DNA from: a virus | Virus record (IMG/VR): IMGVR_UViG_3300044621_001683 | Location: 1-41,200 of that record | Reading direction: 5' to 3' (one strand) | DNA length: 41,200 nt | Shown: positions 21,370 to 29,955 of the stretch, piece by piece | Numbering within the stretch: position 1 is the first letter of the stretch | How the letters are laid out: each line of letters begins with the position of its first letter | Made by a program: the position numbers and the translations under genes | Notes under the pieces: generated by a model | Database searches by the model: none | Seen by the model: the letters and a program-made list of their open reading frames with translations, nothing else | Told to the model about the DNA's origin: nothing

Positions 21370-23030
21370 GTGATCAACCTGCCAAAGACCGCGCCGTGAC
21401 CACCGAGGAGCGGCTGGCCAAAATCAACCGCGCCCTTCCCTTCTCCGATGAGGCAGAGAAAGGGCTGCTGTCCTGCCTCATGCAAGATCCGGAGCGCATC
21501 GCCGAAGTGCGCGCCAAGCTGCCGGCCGAGGCGTTTTACCACGCGGGCAACCGCACCTTGTTCGAGGTCATGCTGGACATGCTGGATAAAAACCTGCCGG
21601 TGGAACCGGTGTCTCTGACACACCGGCTGCGTGATCAGGAAAAGCTCGAGCGAGTGGGCGGCGCTGCGCACGTAAGCGAGCTTTACGATTTCACACCGAT
21701 CGCCGCGCATTATCCGCATTACGTGCACATCATGCGTGAGAAATGGGCGCTGCGGCAGACCATTCACGCCTGCGCCGAAAGCATCGACGAGTGCCTGCAT
21801 CACGGCACGGAAACGAATGACGAAGACATCACGGCCGTGGTTGGTCGCGCGGAGAGCCGCGTGTTTGAATGCGTGCAGGCGCTGCAAGCCTCCGGCGAGT
21901 ATTCCACCGGCCCCGTGCATGCGCGGCGCGGCGTGATTGATTGGGTCGAGCGCACGGAGCAGACCATCGCGAATCGTGGCAAGATCATGGGCCTCGAAAC
22001 CGGCATCTTGGAGCTCGATCAAACCGTGCACGGACTCGATGACGCACAGGGCGAAATCGTCGTCATCGCGGGCCGTCCCGGCCAGGGCAAGACCGCTATG
22101 GCGACCACGCTCATCCACAACCTTGCCGTCGAGCGCAACGTGCCCGGCCTCGTGTTCTCCGCCGAAATGAGCAGCGTGCAGCTCTACGACCGCATCATTC
22201 TCGGCGGTGCCAGCATCGACACCAGCAAAGCCATCACCGGCATGTTCTCCCGCGCCGATCAGGACGCCATGCAGGGGAAGGTGCGCCAGGTGCAAACCGC
22301 GCCGTTGCTCATCTCCGACGGCTCCGCCATCTCCACCGCCGACATCCGCAGCCAGGTGCAAGTCGCCAAACGCCAGCACGGCATCCGCTGGATCGTCGTC
22401 GATCACCTGCACCTCATCAAAGCCGTCAGCAAACGCGGCCTCAAAGACGAGCGCGAGGCACTGGTCGAGGTCATGGAGACGCTGCAATTCGTCAAGAAGT
22501 TCTACAAGCTCACCGTGCTCCTCATGGTGCAGCTCAACCGCGAAACCGACCGCAACGCAGGCAAGCCGCCCGTGCTCGCCGATCTGAGCGGCAGCGCCGC
22601 CATTGAGTGGTATGCGGACCACGTGTGGATGCTGCATCGCGACCCGTATTTCTTCGGCTGGCACACGCTCAGCGAGGAGAAGAAGAAAGGCTGGGCCGAT
22701 GCCGTCGAGCCGCGTCGCGAGCGCAACCCGCAATGCTGGAGCAGCGGTGGCAAATACGGCGAGGAAGACGGCGGCTGGCCCCGCGAGGACTACGAGCAGG
22801 ACGCCAAAATTTACGTCCGCAAGAATCGCCGCGGCCCGACACCCGAGTTGCATGTGCGCTTCGAGGACTGGCGCACCTGGTTCAGCAGCCGCATGCCCAA
22901 ACTCAACAGCACCGACTGGCGCGACTGGCAGTTTGGCAGCTACGCCGTGCCCAAGAAAGAGCCCCGCAGCAAACCCTCCGGCAAATCCAAACGCACCGAC
23001 GACGGCTGGGACGCCGATTTCAAAGATTGA
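21366..23030 (+). CDS. dnaB: replicative DNA helicase, DnaB family
   Basis: The product has 554 aa. The N-terminal DnaB domain (DEAEKGLLSCLMQDPERIAE) is at about residues 24-43. Walker A is GRPGQGKTAMA at about 236-246. The Walker B strand is IRWIVVDHLHLIK at about 340, with Asp-His instead of the usual Asp-Tyr. LMVQLNRETD is at about 385, followed by the LSGSAAIEWYAD segment. An insertion of about 70 residues lies between this and the C-terminal KNRRGPT part. It unwinds the phage replication fork. Its start overlaps the DUF1376 gene (ATGA). Confidence 0.95.
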   Translation: MSDQPAKDRAVTTEERLAKINRALPFSDEAEKGLLSCLMQDPERIAEVRAKLPAEAFYHAGNRTLFEVMLDMLDKNLPVEPVSLTHRLRDQEKLERVGGAAHVSELYDFTPIAAHYPHYVHIMREKWALRQTIHACAESIDECLHHGTETNDEDITAVVGRAESRVFECVQALQASGEYSTGPVHARRGVIDWVERTEQTIANRGKIMGLETGILELDQTVHGLDDAQGEIVVIAGRPGQGKTAMATTLIHNLAVERNVPGLVFSAEMSSVQLYDRIILGGASIDTSKAITGMFSRADQDAMQGKVRQVQTAPLLISDGSAISTADIRSQVQVAKRQHGIRWIVVDHLHLIKAVSKRGLKDEREALVEVMETLQFVKKFYKLTVLLMVQLNRETDRNAGKPPVLADLSGSAAIEWYADHVWMLHRDPYFFGWHTLSEEKKKGWADAVEPRRERNPQCWSSGGKYGEEDGGWPREDYEQDAKIYVRKNRRGPTPELHVRFEDWRTWFSSRMPKLNSTDWRDWQFGSYAVPKKEPRSKPSGKSKRTDDGWDADFKD

Positions 23031-23066
23031 TTCACCCACAACCCACACACCACACCGACACCCACC

Positions 23067-23471
23067 ATGCCCAACAAACTCAACGCCTACATTGACCCCG
23101 CCAAGCTGCAAGGAGCGCATCTGATGCAGATCAAAGACCGCGCTGGCACGCCGCAGGAATGCCTTGTCATCGTGCTCAAGGACTCGCGCATCCGTCGCTC
23201 CGAGAAATCGGGCAAGCTCGGCCTTTCCATTGACATCGTGCCCAACAAGGACGGCAAAGACGAGTATGGAAACACGCACTGGATCAAAGAAAGCACCACC
23301 AAAGCCGAGCGCGAAAGCCCGCAGCCTCCCAATCTGCACTTCCTCGGCAATGCCCGTGAGTTTGAACTTGGTGGCCAGCGCACCGCCCGCCCCGCCGCAG
23401 GCTCGCCCGTGACCGGCGGCAGCGAGGCACCCATGGCCGACGGCATGGAGGACGATGACATCCCGTTTTGA
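23067..23471 (+). CDS. SSB-like protein with DDDIPF tail
   Basis: The 134-aa protein ends in GMEDDDIPF, the acidic tip that single-stranded DNA-binding proteins use to recruit replication partners. The body (MPNKLNAYIDPAKLQGAHLM, QECLVIVLKDSRIRRSEKSG, LHFLGNAREFELGGQ) could be an OB fold, but a canonical SSB signature is not visible. Position directly after dnaB supports the role. The leader is C/A-rich (ACACCCACC before ATG) and has no Shine-Dalgarno sequence. Confidence 0.65.
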   Translation: MPNKLNAYIDPAKLQGAHLMQIKDRAGTPQECLVIVLKDSRIRRSEKSGKLGLSIDIVPNKDGKDEYGNTHWIKESTTKAERESPQPPNLHFLGNAREFELGGQRTARPAAGSPVTGGSEAPMADGMEDDDIPF

Positions 23472-23510
23472 ACTGTGAAGGGAAATGCACGCCAACGACC
23501 AAGGTATGCC

Positions 23511-24338
23511 ATGAATGCCGCGCCCTCCAGCTCCGCCTCGCCAATGACTCCAACGCGGCAGTCATTGGCATCACCGTCTGGTTCTGGCCCTTTGCGGGTA
23601 TTGGTGGCGTGCGAGTATTCAGGTGCAGTGCGTGACAGCTTCATTGCTCTCGGGCATGATGCTATGTCTTGCGATCTCCTACCGACTGATGCCCCTGGCC
23701 CACATCACACTGGCGATGTGGCGGAGCTACTGAGTCGGCAATGGGACATCCTGATAGCCTTCCCGCCATGCACCTATCTGTGCTCGTCTGGAATGCACTG
23801 GACGGTGAGAGGACTGCGTGATCCAAAGCTAACCGAGGATGCGCTAGAGTTCGTGCGCTCACTGATGGGCGCAAATGTGCCGCACATCGCACTAGAGAAT
23901 CCAGTGGGCGCAATCTCCACACGCATCCGCAAACCTGACTGCGTGGTTCACCCGTGGCAATACGGACACCCTGAATCGAAAACCACATGCCTATGGCTCA
24001 AGAACCTGCCAGCACTCAACCCCACCAACGTCCTGCAAAAGCCGGAAAGCGGAAGGTGGGAAAACCAAACGCCAAGCGGCCAGAACAAACTCGCGCCAAG
24101 CAAAAACCGATGGAAGGAGCGGAGCAAGACATACAAGGGCATCGCGCAAGCGATGGCGGAACAGTGGAGCGCGTTCGTATTGTCTTCGCGCATGAACTCC
24201 CCGAGTGTGAATGCTGCGGAGAGCCTTGGTGCGCTGTTCACCTGGAACACTACGCCGACTGTGACTGCATCGGACCCCACAACGCTGAAGATGAAGGGTA
24301 TCGACTGGTCGATGAGAACGGAACCATCTACGGACTAA
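23511..24338 (+). CDS. phage cytosine-C5-methylase-like protein
   Basis: ATG 23511 is preceded by AAGGT. The 275-aa product has VLVACEYSGAVRDSFIALGH (motif I-like SAM loop), a CDLLPTDAPGPHHTGDV segment and DILIAFPPCTYLCSSGMHW (PPC catalytic-type motif IV), followed by VPHIALENPVGAIS (ENP motif). It belongs to the short phage Dcm-like family. The usual C-terminal block SKTYKGIAQAMAEQW ends near 24170. The last 55 residues have no family look and overlap another gene in a different frame. It may protect phage DNA or modify it. The target is unknown. Confidence 0.8.
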   Translation: MNAAPSSSASPMTPTRQSLASPSGSGPLRVLVACEYSGAVRDSFIALGHDAMSCDLLPTDAPGPHHTGDVAELLSRQWDILIAFPPCTYLCSSGMHWTVRGLRDPKLTEDALEFVRSLMGANVPHIALENPVGAISTRIRKPDCVVHPWQYGHPESKTTCLWLKNLPALNPTNVLQKPESGRWENQTPSGQNKLAPSKNRWKERSKTYKGIAQAMAEQWSAFVLSSRMNSPSVNAAESLGALFTWNTTPTVTASDPTTLKMKGIDWSMRTEPSTD

Positions 24339-24346
24339 AACCATGA
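24164..24346 (+). CDS. small conserved Cys/His-rich phage protein, 60 aa
   Basis: GTG 24164 opens a frame reading ERVRIVFAHELPECECCGEP, then WCAVHLEHYADCDCIGP. The dense Cys/His pattern CxCC, WC, HxxHY and DCxC looks like a zinc-binding site that I have seen in small phage proteins of unknown function. The gene lies entirely over the tail of the methylase gene, in another frame. Its stop overlaps the next ATG (ATGA), which supports translation. The open frame extends upstream to 23987, so the start is uncertain. Confidence 0.6.
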   Translation: MERVRIVFAHELPECECCGEPWCAVHLEHYADCDCIGPHNAEDEGYRLVDENGTIYGLKP

Positions 24347-24525
24347 AAACGGACATCAAGAAAATCAGACTCGAAGGCCGCAAGGTCTGGCAATGGACCA
24401 ACAAGGAAGGGCGTCGAATCGTCTCACGCGGATACTGCCGCACGAAACGCGATGCAGTGAACGATGCGCTGATAGTCTCAGGCCAGAACCGTCGAAAATC
24501 AGGCGACGGCGAGCGCCAAGCCTGA
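24343..24525 (+). CDS. small basic protein, 60 aa
   Basis: ATG 24343 overlaps the preceding stop (ATGA). The protein is basic (MKTDIKKIRLEGRKVWQWTN, then GRRIVSRGYCRTKRDAVNDAL) and could bind nucleic acid or protein. No family is recognised. The 82 bp that follow hold no gene. Confidence 0.6.
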   Translation: MKTDIKKIRLEGRKVWQWTNKEGRRIVSRGYCRTKRDAVNDALIVSGQNRRKSGDGERQA

Positions 24526-24607
24526 TTTGCACGACAGATGATCTTCGAGCCGCGGCCTGCATTTTCTTTGTTCAGCATCAAAGTCCAAACATCAACCTTA
24601 TCACATT

Positions 24608-24805
24608 ATGACCCCCGAAAACTTTTGTTATTGGCTGCAAGGCTTGTTTGAGGTGCAAACCCCCCGAGCACTGACCGAAGCACAAACCGCCGTGGTGAAG
24701 GAACACCTTCAAACTGTATTCAATAAACGCACAAAGAAGACCGTCGAGCGCACTGAATCGCTCCCGGCTCAGTCGCCTCCAACGCGGGGTGGCCGCATAT
24801 GCTGA
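24608..24805 (+). CDS. small conserved phage protein (MTPENFCYWLQG type), 65 aa
   Basis: The start MTPENFCYWLQGLFEVQTP and the following LTEAQTAVVKEHLQTVFNK match a small protein found just upstream of terminase genes in many phages. Its function is unknown. The C-terminal 20 residues are less regular. The leader CATCAACCTTATCACATT has no Shine-Dalgarno sequence. The late operon begins 65 bp downstream, and a weak TATAAT-like CATAAT near 24832 could belong to its promoter. Confidence 0.7.
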   Translation: MTPENFCYWLQGLFEVQTPRALTEAQTAVVKEHLQTVFNKRTKKTVERTESLPAQSPPTRGGRIC

Positions 24806-24869
24806 ACGGTAATTATTCCAACCGCCATTCCGCATAATACCCGCAAAACCGGAAACATCCCCATCACCC

Positions 24870-26810
24870 ATGATCTCACCCGACACCCAGCTTGTCATTG
24901 AAGCTCTGCATGCAGGGCAAGAGGCGCATCCGGTGATTGAGCCGTTGGCGCTGGATGAGTTGCTGGTGCTGGGCGAGGAAGGCGCGGCGGAGGCGGTGGC
25001 GGCGCGGGCGGATGCGATTCGCGAAATGGCGGAGCAACCGCTGGATCAGGGCTGGGTGCCGCAGGATTGGTGGCTGTTCTTGTTGGAGCTGTGCCGGAAG
25101 CGTCTGGAGCATCCAGGGCGCGTTCTGGAGGTGCTGGTGAGCGGCGGGATTCGTGCGGGCAAAACGCATGTGGCGGCCTCGCTGGCGGTGCAGCATTGGA
25201 AGCATGCGCAGAAGGCCACGGTGTTCTGCATGAGCCGTCGCGAGGAGGACTCGCAAAACCTTCAGCAGAAGCCCATCGAGTCGTTCCTGCCGCCCGAGGC
25301 TCTGGGCGGTGCGGCGGGCAAGATCAAGCAGGATAAGCACCAGAAGGCGAAGTTCAGCGGCGGCAAGTTCACCGATAACCAGTTCAGCCGTTACCTCATC
25401 GTCACCGGGGCCAATGGCGAGCGCTACACCGGCGGCGGCATGGTGCAGTTCCGCTTCTTCACGCAGGAACTGGAGAGCTTCCGGGGCTACGCGCTCACGT
25501 TTGTGTGGTCGGACGAAGGCATTCCCGTCGATCACGTCAAAGCGCTGAAGGATCGTCTCGCCTCGCGAGCCATCGAAACGCAACGCGATGAGCACCGGAA
25601 GCAAATGCTGGCGCTGCAAAGCTACCTCGTGCCGCTCGCGGATGGCGTGCCCGGTGCCAAACGGCCGCATGGCGAGCTGCTCGGGGCGCTCATGCACGGC
25701 GTGCATCTCATCACCTACACGCCCGAGGAAGGCTTTACGCCGACGGTGCGCTACTTCATGCAGGGCGCGGTGAAGCCCGACAAGTTCAAGGTCATTGCCC
25801 CCGAGCTGGCGGCGAAGGGCGGCTGCAAAGATCCGCGTGTGCCCAAGATCGCGTATCCGCTGGAGCCGACCCGGTTGGTTTGTTACCTGCACACCGCCGC
25901 GAACAAATACGTCAACGTCTATCCCCAGCTCTCCAAGGACTACGCTGGAGCCGATGAGAAGACCGTCCGCATCAAGCTCTACGGCGACGCCGAGGCCGCC
26001 AGCCGCAGCGAGTTCGAGGCCGTGTGGAAACCGGAGCAGCACCTGTGCGATTGGAAAGACCTGCCTCGCGATGGCACGCTCTACGAGATCATCGACGGCG
26101 CGGAGGCCAAGCCGTTTTTCATCGGCTGGTTCATCGTCGATCCGATGGGGCGGTTCTGGCAGGCGCAGGAATGGCCGTGTGAAAGCATTGCGATCGACGA
26201 CATGATGCCCGGCCCGTGGGCTGTGATGAGCGAAAAGGACCGCATGAATGGCGACGAAGGCCCGGCGCAAAAGCTGCGTCTCGGCTGGAACTTCGAGCAG
26301 TATGCCGAGCTGGTGTGGCAGATGCGGCATCGCCTGCTGGAGAAGATGAAGGAAACCGGCGGCGAGTGGCAGGGCCGCACCGTGCAGCATCCCGTGAAAA
26401 GCGGCGATGCCATCCTGTGCGCCGAGCCGTTCGAGACGTATGGCGATCCGCGTTGGAGCCAGTGGAAGAGCGGAGCCACCGGAGCGACCATCCAGCAGGA
26501 GTTCTACGACCTGCCCAATGGCTTCACCATCCTCGTGCCCGAAGGTGTGCGCGTGCAGGAAGGGCTCGCCCTCGTGCGCGATGCCTTCGCCACCACCATC
26601 CTCATGCAGCCCAAAGCCCGCGTGAACCGCGAATGCACCAACACCATTTTTGGTTTGCAGAATTTCACGATCCCCGACTACGCCGAGCAGACCAAACGCA
26701 AAGACGAAGCCTGCAAAGACCCCGTGGACGTGTGGCGCTACTTCTGCCTCGCCGGGCCGGAGCATGTGCCGCCCGCGGGTTTGGAGATCGTCAGGGGCGG
26801 GAGTTATTGA
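24870..26810 (+). CDS. terL: terminase large subunit
   Basis: The product has 646 aa. Walker A is SGGIRAGKTH at about residues 91-100, and the Walker B region is FVWSDEGIP at about 209-217. RYTGGGMVQFRFFTQ lies between them. In the C-terminal nuclease part, FIGWFIVDPMGRFW (Asp at about 421) and the late DPVDVWRYFC are plausible RNase H-fold metal ligands. It drives ATP-dependent packaging and cuts concatemers. It is the first late gene and lies two small genes upstream of portal. No separate small subunit is recognised. The HTH gene at 27000 is a candidate. Confidence 0.9.
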   Translation: MISPDTQLVIEALHAGQEAHPVIEPLALDELLVLGEEGAAEAVAARADAIREMAEQPLDQGWVPQDWWLFLLELCRKRLEHPGRVLEVLVSGGIRAGKTHVAASLAVQHWKHAQKATVFCMSRREEDSQNLQQKPIESFLPPEALGGAAGKIKQDKHQKAKFSGGKFTDNQFSRYLIVTGANGERYTGGGMVQFRFFTQELESFRGYALTFVWSDEGIPVDHVKALKDRLASRAIETQRDEHRKQMLALQSYLVPLADGVPGAKRPHGELLGALMHGVHLITYTPEEGFTPTVRYFMQGAVKPDKFKVIAPELAAKGGCKDPRVPKIAYPLEPTRLVCYLHTAANKYVNVYPQLSKDYAGADEKTVRIKLYGDAEAASRSEFEAVWKPEQHLCDWKDLPRDGTLYEIIDGAEAKPFFIGWFIVDPMGRFWQAQEWPCESIAIDDMMPGPWAVMSEKDRMNGDEGPAQKLRLGWNFEQYAELVWQMRHRLLEKMKETGGEWQGRTVQHPVKSGDAILCAEPFETYGDPRWSQWKSGATGATIQQEFYDLPNGFTILVPEGVRVQEGLALVRDAFATTILMQPKARVNRECTNTIFGLQNFTIPDYAEQTKRKDEACKDPVDVWRYFCLAGPEHVPPAGLEIVRGGSY

Positions 26811-26838
26811 GACAATCAAACAAGGAGACAATCAGACT

Positions 26839-27003
26839 GTGAGCGACACACCAACAACACCAACATCCGACTACGGCGAGCCGTGGAAAGTCGGTCGCAT
26901 TGATCGCCCAATGGAAGGCCGTCATGGGCACGATCCACTGATGCTGCACCGCACTGCCGACGCCATGATCGCTTACCGCAATTCCACCTCGACAAAGCCA
27001 TGA
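26839..27003 (+). CDS. small hypothetical protein, 54 aa
   Basis: GTG 26839 is preceded by AAGGAGA with a 10-nt gap. The protein starts SDTPTTPTSDYGEPWKVGRI and contains LMLHRTADAMIAYRN. The GEPWxV followed by TADAMIAY pattern recalls small phage accessory proteins of unknown function. Its stop overlaps the next ATG (ATGA). Confidence 0.55.
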   Translation: MSDTPTTPTSDYGEPWKVGRIDRPMEGRHGHDPLMLHRTADAMIAYRNSTSTKP

Positions 27004-27233
27004 CCACCACCCCAAAACCCACCGCTGCCGCCAAAGCGCCAAGCAAGCCCGCGTTGAAAACCTTGATCACCTGGGCGGAGGTGATGGCGCATGCGCGGCG
27101 GGCTCGGATTGGCGAGCACACGGCGCGGAAGATCATCTGCCGGCAGGACAGCCCGGCTAGAATCCTCTTGCCAACCATGACGGCTTACCGCTATGATGAG
27201 GCCGTTGTGCTGCGGGAGTTTGGGCTGCTTTGA
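27000..27233 (+). CDS. small HTH protein between terminase and portal
   Basis: The product has 77 aa. LITWAEVMAHARRARIGEHTARKIICRQD resembles an excisionase or AlpA-type helix-turn-helix, followed by a short beta segment (ARILLPTMTAYRYD). Placement between terL and portal makes it a candidate small terminase or packaging-site binder. That role is inference. It is short compared with usual small terminases. Confidence 0.6.
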   Translation: MTTTPKPTAAAKAPSKPALKTLITWAEVMAHARRARIGEHTARKIICRQDSPARILLPTMTAYRYDEAVVLREFGLL

Positions 27234-27254
27234 TCCATTCCTGCCCGCACGGCC

Positions 27255-29534
27255 ATGCTCACTTCCGACCTCGAAACCGGCGAAACCTACGTCGTCGCCT
27301 CCGATGAAACGCTCGATCCCACCTGGGTGATCGACGAGATGACGCTCTCGCTCACCGATCTCGGGCCGTGGATTCAGGACATGCAGGACCATGAGCGCAC
27401 CGCGCTGGCTGTTTGGGCCGGGCAGTCGCAGGATGGGCGCAAGCATGCCGCGAACTACGGCAAGAAAGTGTTCCCCTTCGAGGGCTCCGCCGATTCCCGC
27501 GTGCATCTGGCAGGCGAAGCCATCGACCAGCTCACCATGCTGGAGATGTTGGCGATCGAGAGCGCCAAGGTGCAGGTCATTGCCATGGAGGCCAGTGATG
27601 CGGCCGCGTCCAAGAAGGTCGAGACGCTGATGAAATACGAGACGCGGCAACGCCTGCGGGCCGAGCTGTGGCGCGAGCGCAATTTCGCCCGGCAGATCAA
27701 GCACACCTGGGGCCATGCCGTGATGCACGTCGGCTGGGAGCAGCGCATGGGCACGGCGCAGGTCACGCTCAGCATTGAGGATCTGGTGCAAGATCACACG
27801 CAAACCAAACTCGCCGAGGCCCGCCTGCAAGCCGCCGAGGCAGGCATGCAGCCCATCGACGCCGATGGCGAACTGCTCACACCCGAGCAGCAGCTCGCCA
27901 TTGCCGATGCTGCCGAGGCCGAGCTGAACGACTTGCTGCGGGCGGAAGATGTCGCGCCCATCGTCGCGATGATCCGCCGCCGTCACCCGCTGCTCTCGCC
28001 CGTGCGGGCGCGGCGTGTGGCGCGTGAATTGCGCACCGAGGACAGCGTGACCTTCACCGCGCCGTATCGCAAACCGGGCAAACCCTGCGTCCGCGCCTAC
28101 CTGCCCGGCATTGATGTGTTTTACCCGCACTGGTGCGGCCAGGTGGACCGCGCTCCGTGGGTGGCGCACGTCGAGCAATACACCGAACCTGAGATCAAAG
28201 CCAAAGCCAAGACCGACGGCTGGAACGAGGAAGCCATCGACGCCCTGCTGGACATGGGACCGAAGCCCGTTGTCGATACCTCTGCCGTGCTCAATACCAC
28301 CGCCGCCAGTGTCGAGCGCATCCTGAACGAGCCCGCCCGCGACACCTTCACCGCCCGCTATCGCAATCGCGAACAGACCTGGTATGAGGTGCTGCGCATC
28401 ACCGTGCAGACCGTCGATGAGGAAGGCTATCCTGCCGTGCAAGAGCTGATCCTGCATCCGTCATTGGTCGGCAAGGATCGCCGCAAAGCGGACAAGGAAC
28501 TCGTGTTCGTCAACCGCTTGCTCGATTACTACTTTGACGGCGGCTGCTACGTCGATCTGCGTCGTGAATACAAGGCACGTCCGCTGTTTGAGAGCCGCGG
28601 CGTGCCGGAAATGGTTGGCACGCATCAATACCTGCTCAAGAGCACGCGCGATGCCAGCATGGACCGCACGAGCTTTGCCACCATGCCCATCGTGAAGGTC
28701 ACCGGCCGCCGTGCTGGCAGTGGTGCCCGCTGGGACTATGAGCCCGGCACGAAGCTGCCCGTCGAGTCTGGCGGCGATGCCGACTACATGCGCCCGCCTC
28801 CCTTGGATCAAGGCACGATCCTCGATGCCAACGAGATCCGCAAGGACGTGGCCAATCTGCTCGGCCTGCATCATCGCGAGATCGACGTGGCGAAGGTGCA
28901 GATGCACCAGCAATGGATCGTCGCCGGAGCCCTCATGGAGGAGCGCGAGATCCTGCGCCGCATCCTTGCGCTCGATCAGCAGTTCATGGACCCGCTCTAT
29001 GTCAGCCGGGTGCTTGGCAATGGCCCGCAGCCTTTTCAGGTCACCCGCGAGGAGATCGCAGGCAGCTTTGATTTCGTGCTGGAGTTCGACGTGAAGAGCC
29101 TGGACATGGAGTATCTGCAAAAGCGCTGGAGCGCTTTGAAGGACGCCTTCAGCATTCCCGGCGTCGCCGGACAGGTGCCCACAGTGCCCGTCGTGTCGTG
29201 GCTGCTCAACAACATCGACCCCGGCCTGGCCGATCTGGTCACCGGCAGCCTCAGCGAGCGCAATGCTGCCGAGGCTGAAGAGGAAAAAGCCGCCATCGCC
29301 ATGCTGCTGACTGGCGTCGAGCCCACCGTCACCGAGAGCATGGATGCCGCCACCCGTTTGCAGGTGGATCAAGAGCAGATGCAGAAGAACCCCGCCGTGG
29401 CCCAAGCCTACGCCGCCGGTGGCATGTTCACCGAGATGCTCAACCGTCGCATGGCCGCTTTCCAGTTTGCCGTCCAGCAGCGCACGGAAAATGCGCAGGT
29501 GGGGCGCACCGGTTTCAAACCTGTTGTTGAATAA
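27255..29534 (+). CDS. portal protein
   Basis: The product has 759 aa and is the large gene after terminase. The N-terminal WIQDMQDHERTALAVWAGQ and KKVFPFEGSADSRVHLAGEA match the entry region of large podophage-type portals. An acidic helical segment, PGIDVFYPHWCGQVDRAPW (about residue 285) and the C-terminal GSLSERNAAEAEEEKAAIAM follow. The portal ring forms the packaging vertex. The assignment rests on order (TerL, portal, scaffold, capsid), on size and on these segments. The leader TCCTGCCCGCACGGCC before ATG lacks a clear Shine-Dalgarno sequence. Confidence 0.8.
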   Translation: MLTSDLETGETYVVASDETLDPTWVIDEMTLSLTDLGPWIQDMQDHERTALAVWAGQSQDGRKHAANYGKKVFPFEGSADSRVHLAGEAIDQLTMLEMLAIESAKVQVIAMEASDAAASKKVETLMKYETRQRLRAELWRERNFARQIKHTWGHAVMHVGWEQRMGTAQVTLSIEDLVQDHTQTKLAEARLQAAEAGMQPIDADGELLTPEQQLAIADAAEAELNDLLRAEDVAPIVAMIRRRHPLLSPVRARRVARELRTEDSVTFTAPYRKPGKPCVRAYLPGIDVFYPHWCGQVDRAPWVAHVEQYTEPEIKAKAKTDGWNEEAIDALLDMGPKPVVDTSAVLNTTAASVERILNEPARDTFTARYRNREQTWYEVLRITVQTVDEEGYPAVQELILHPSLVGKDRRKADKELVFVNRLLDYYFDGGCYVDLRREYKARPLFESRGVPEMVGTHQYLLKSTRDASMDRTSFATMPIVKVTGRRAGSGARWDYEPGTKLPVESGGDADYMRPPPLDQGTILDANEIRKDVANLLGLHHREIDVAKVQMHQQWIVAGALMEEREILRRILALDQQFMDPLYVSRVLGNGPQPFQVTREEIAGSFDFVLEFDVKSLDMEYLQKRWSALKDAFSIPGVAGQVPTVPVVSWLLNNIDPGLADLVTGSLSERNAAEAEEEKAAIAMLLTGVEPTVTESMDAATRLQVDQEQMQKNPAVAQAYAAGGMFTEMLNRRMAAFQFAVQQRTENAQVGRTGFKPVVE

Positions 29535-29542
29535 TTGATCTC

Positions 29543-29836
29543 ATGCCACGCCCAGCCAAACGCCTGCTCATTGAAACCTGCATGGAGGCCGGTCCTTTGA
29601 CCGAAGGCCAGATTGCGGATGCACTCGAAGCCACGCATGACACGCGGGAGATGCGGGCCGTGATGAGCTTGCTGGAATGCTTCATCGGCGAAGCGCATGC
29701 GGAGATGACCGTGCGCAATCAAGAGCCGCGCATCCGCGATGAGGCCAGCGGCGCGGCACGATACCTAAAGGACTTGCGAGCGGACATCATTCGGTTGACG
29801 GCGCGGACGATGCCGCAGGCCAAAGCGGAAAACTGA
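29543..29836 (+). CDS. hypothetical protein after portal, 97 aa
   Basis: The start MPRPAKRLLIETCMEAGPLT is 8 bp after the portal stop. It has a winged-helix-like N-terminal part (AGPLTEGQIADALEATHDTR) and a helical C-terminal part (ASGAARYLKDLRADIIRLTA). It may be a small head-assembly or regulatory protein. No family is recognised. Its stop lies just before phased CAAAC repeats. Confidence 0.65.
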   Translation: MPRPAKRLLIETCMEAGPLTEGQIADALEATHDTREMRAVMSLLECFIGEAHAEMTVRNQEPRIRDEASGAARYLKDLRADIIRLTARTMPQAKAEN

Positions 29837-29839
29837 ACC

Positions 29840-29890
29840 GCAAACGACCGCAAAGCATGGCAAACGGTGGCAAACGAGGGCAAACCGGGA
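29840..29890. repeat. five CAAA(C) decamers with exact 10-bp phase
   Basis: Decamers starting at 29841, 29851, 29861, 29871 and 29881 all begin CAAAC or CAAAG, and each has G before it (consensus G-CAAACGNNG). A single imperfect unit lies at 29821. Exact helical phasing suggests a protein-binding array. It sits between the portal-linked gene and the scaffold gene. Confidence 0.65.
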
Positions 29891-29955
29891 GCGCGTGAGA
29901 TTGTCGGCAGGCTGCCGGTGTGATGCAGTGGCGGCGTGCGCAGGGCGCACGTCTT

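Noticed and set aside
21237-23495. Leftward frame of 752 codons over dnaB
   Set aside because: The rightward strand has clear DnaB motifs. The leftward product is a low-information mirror of it.
24876-26831. Leftward frame of 651 codons over terL
   Set aside because: The terminase Walker motifs are on the other strand. The frame is open only because of codon-position GC bias.
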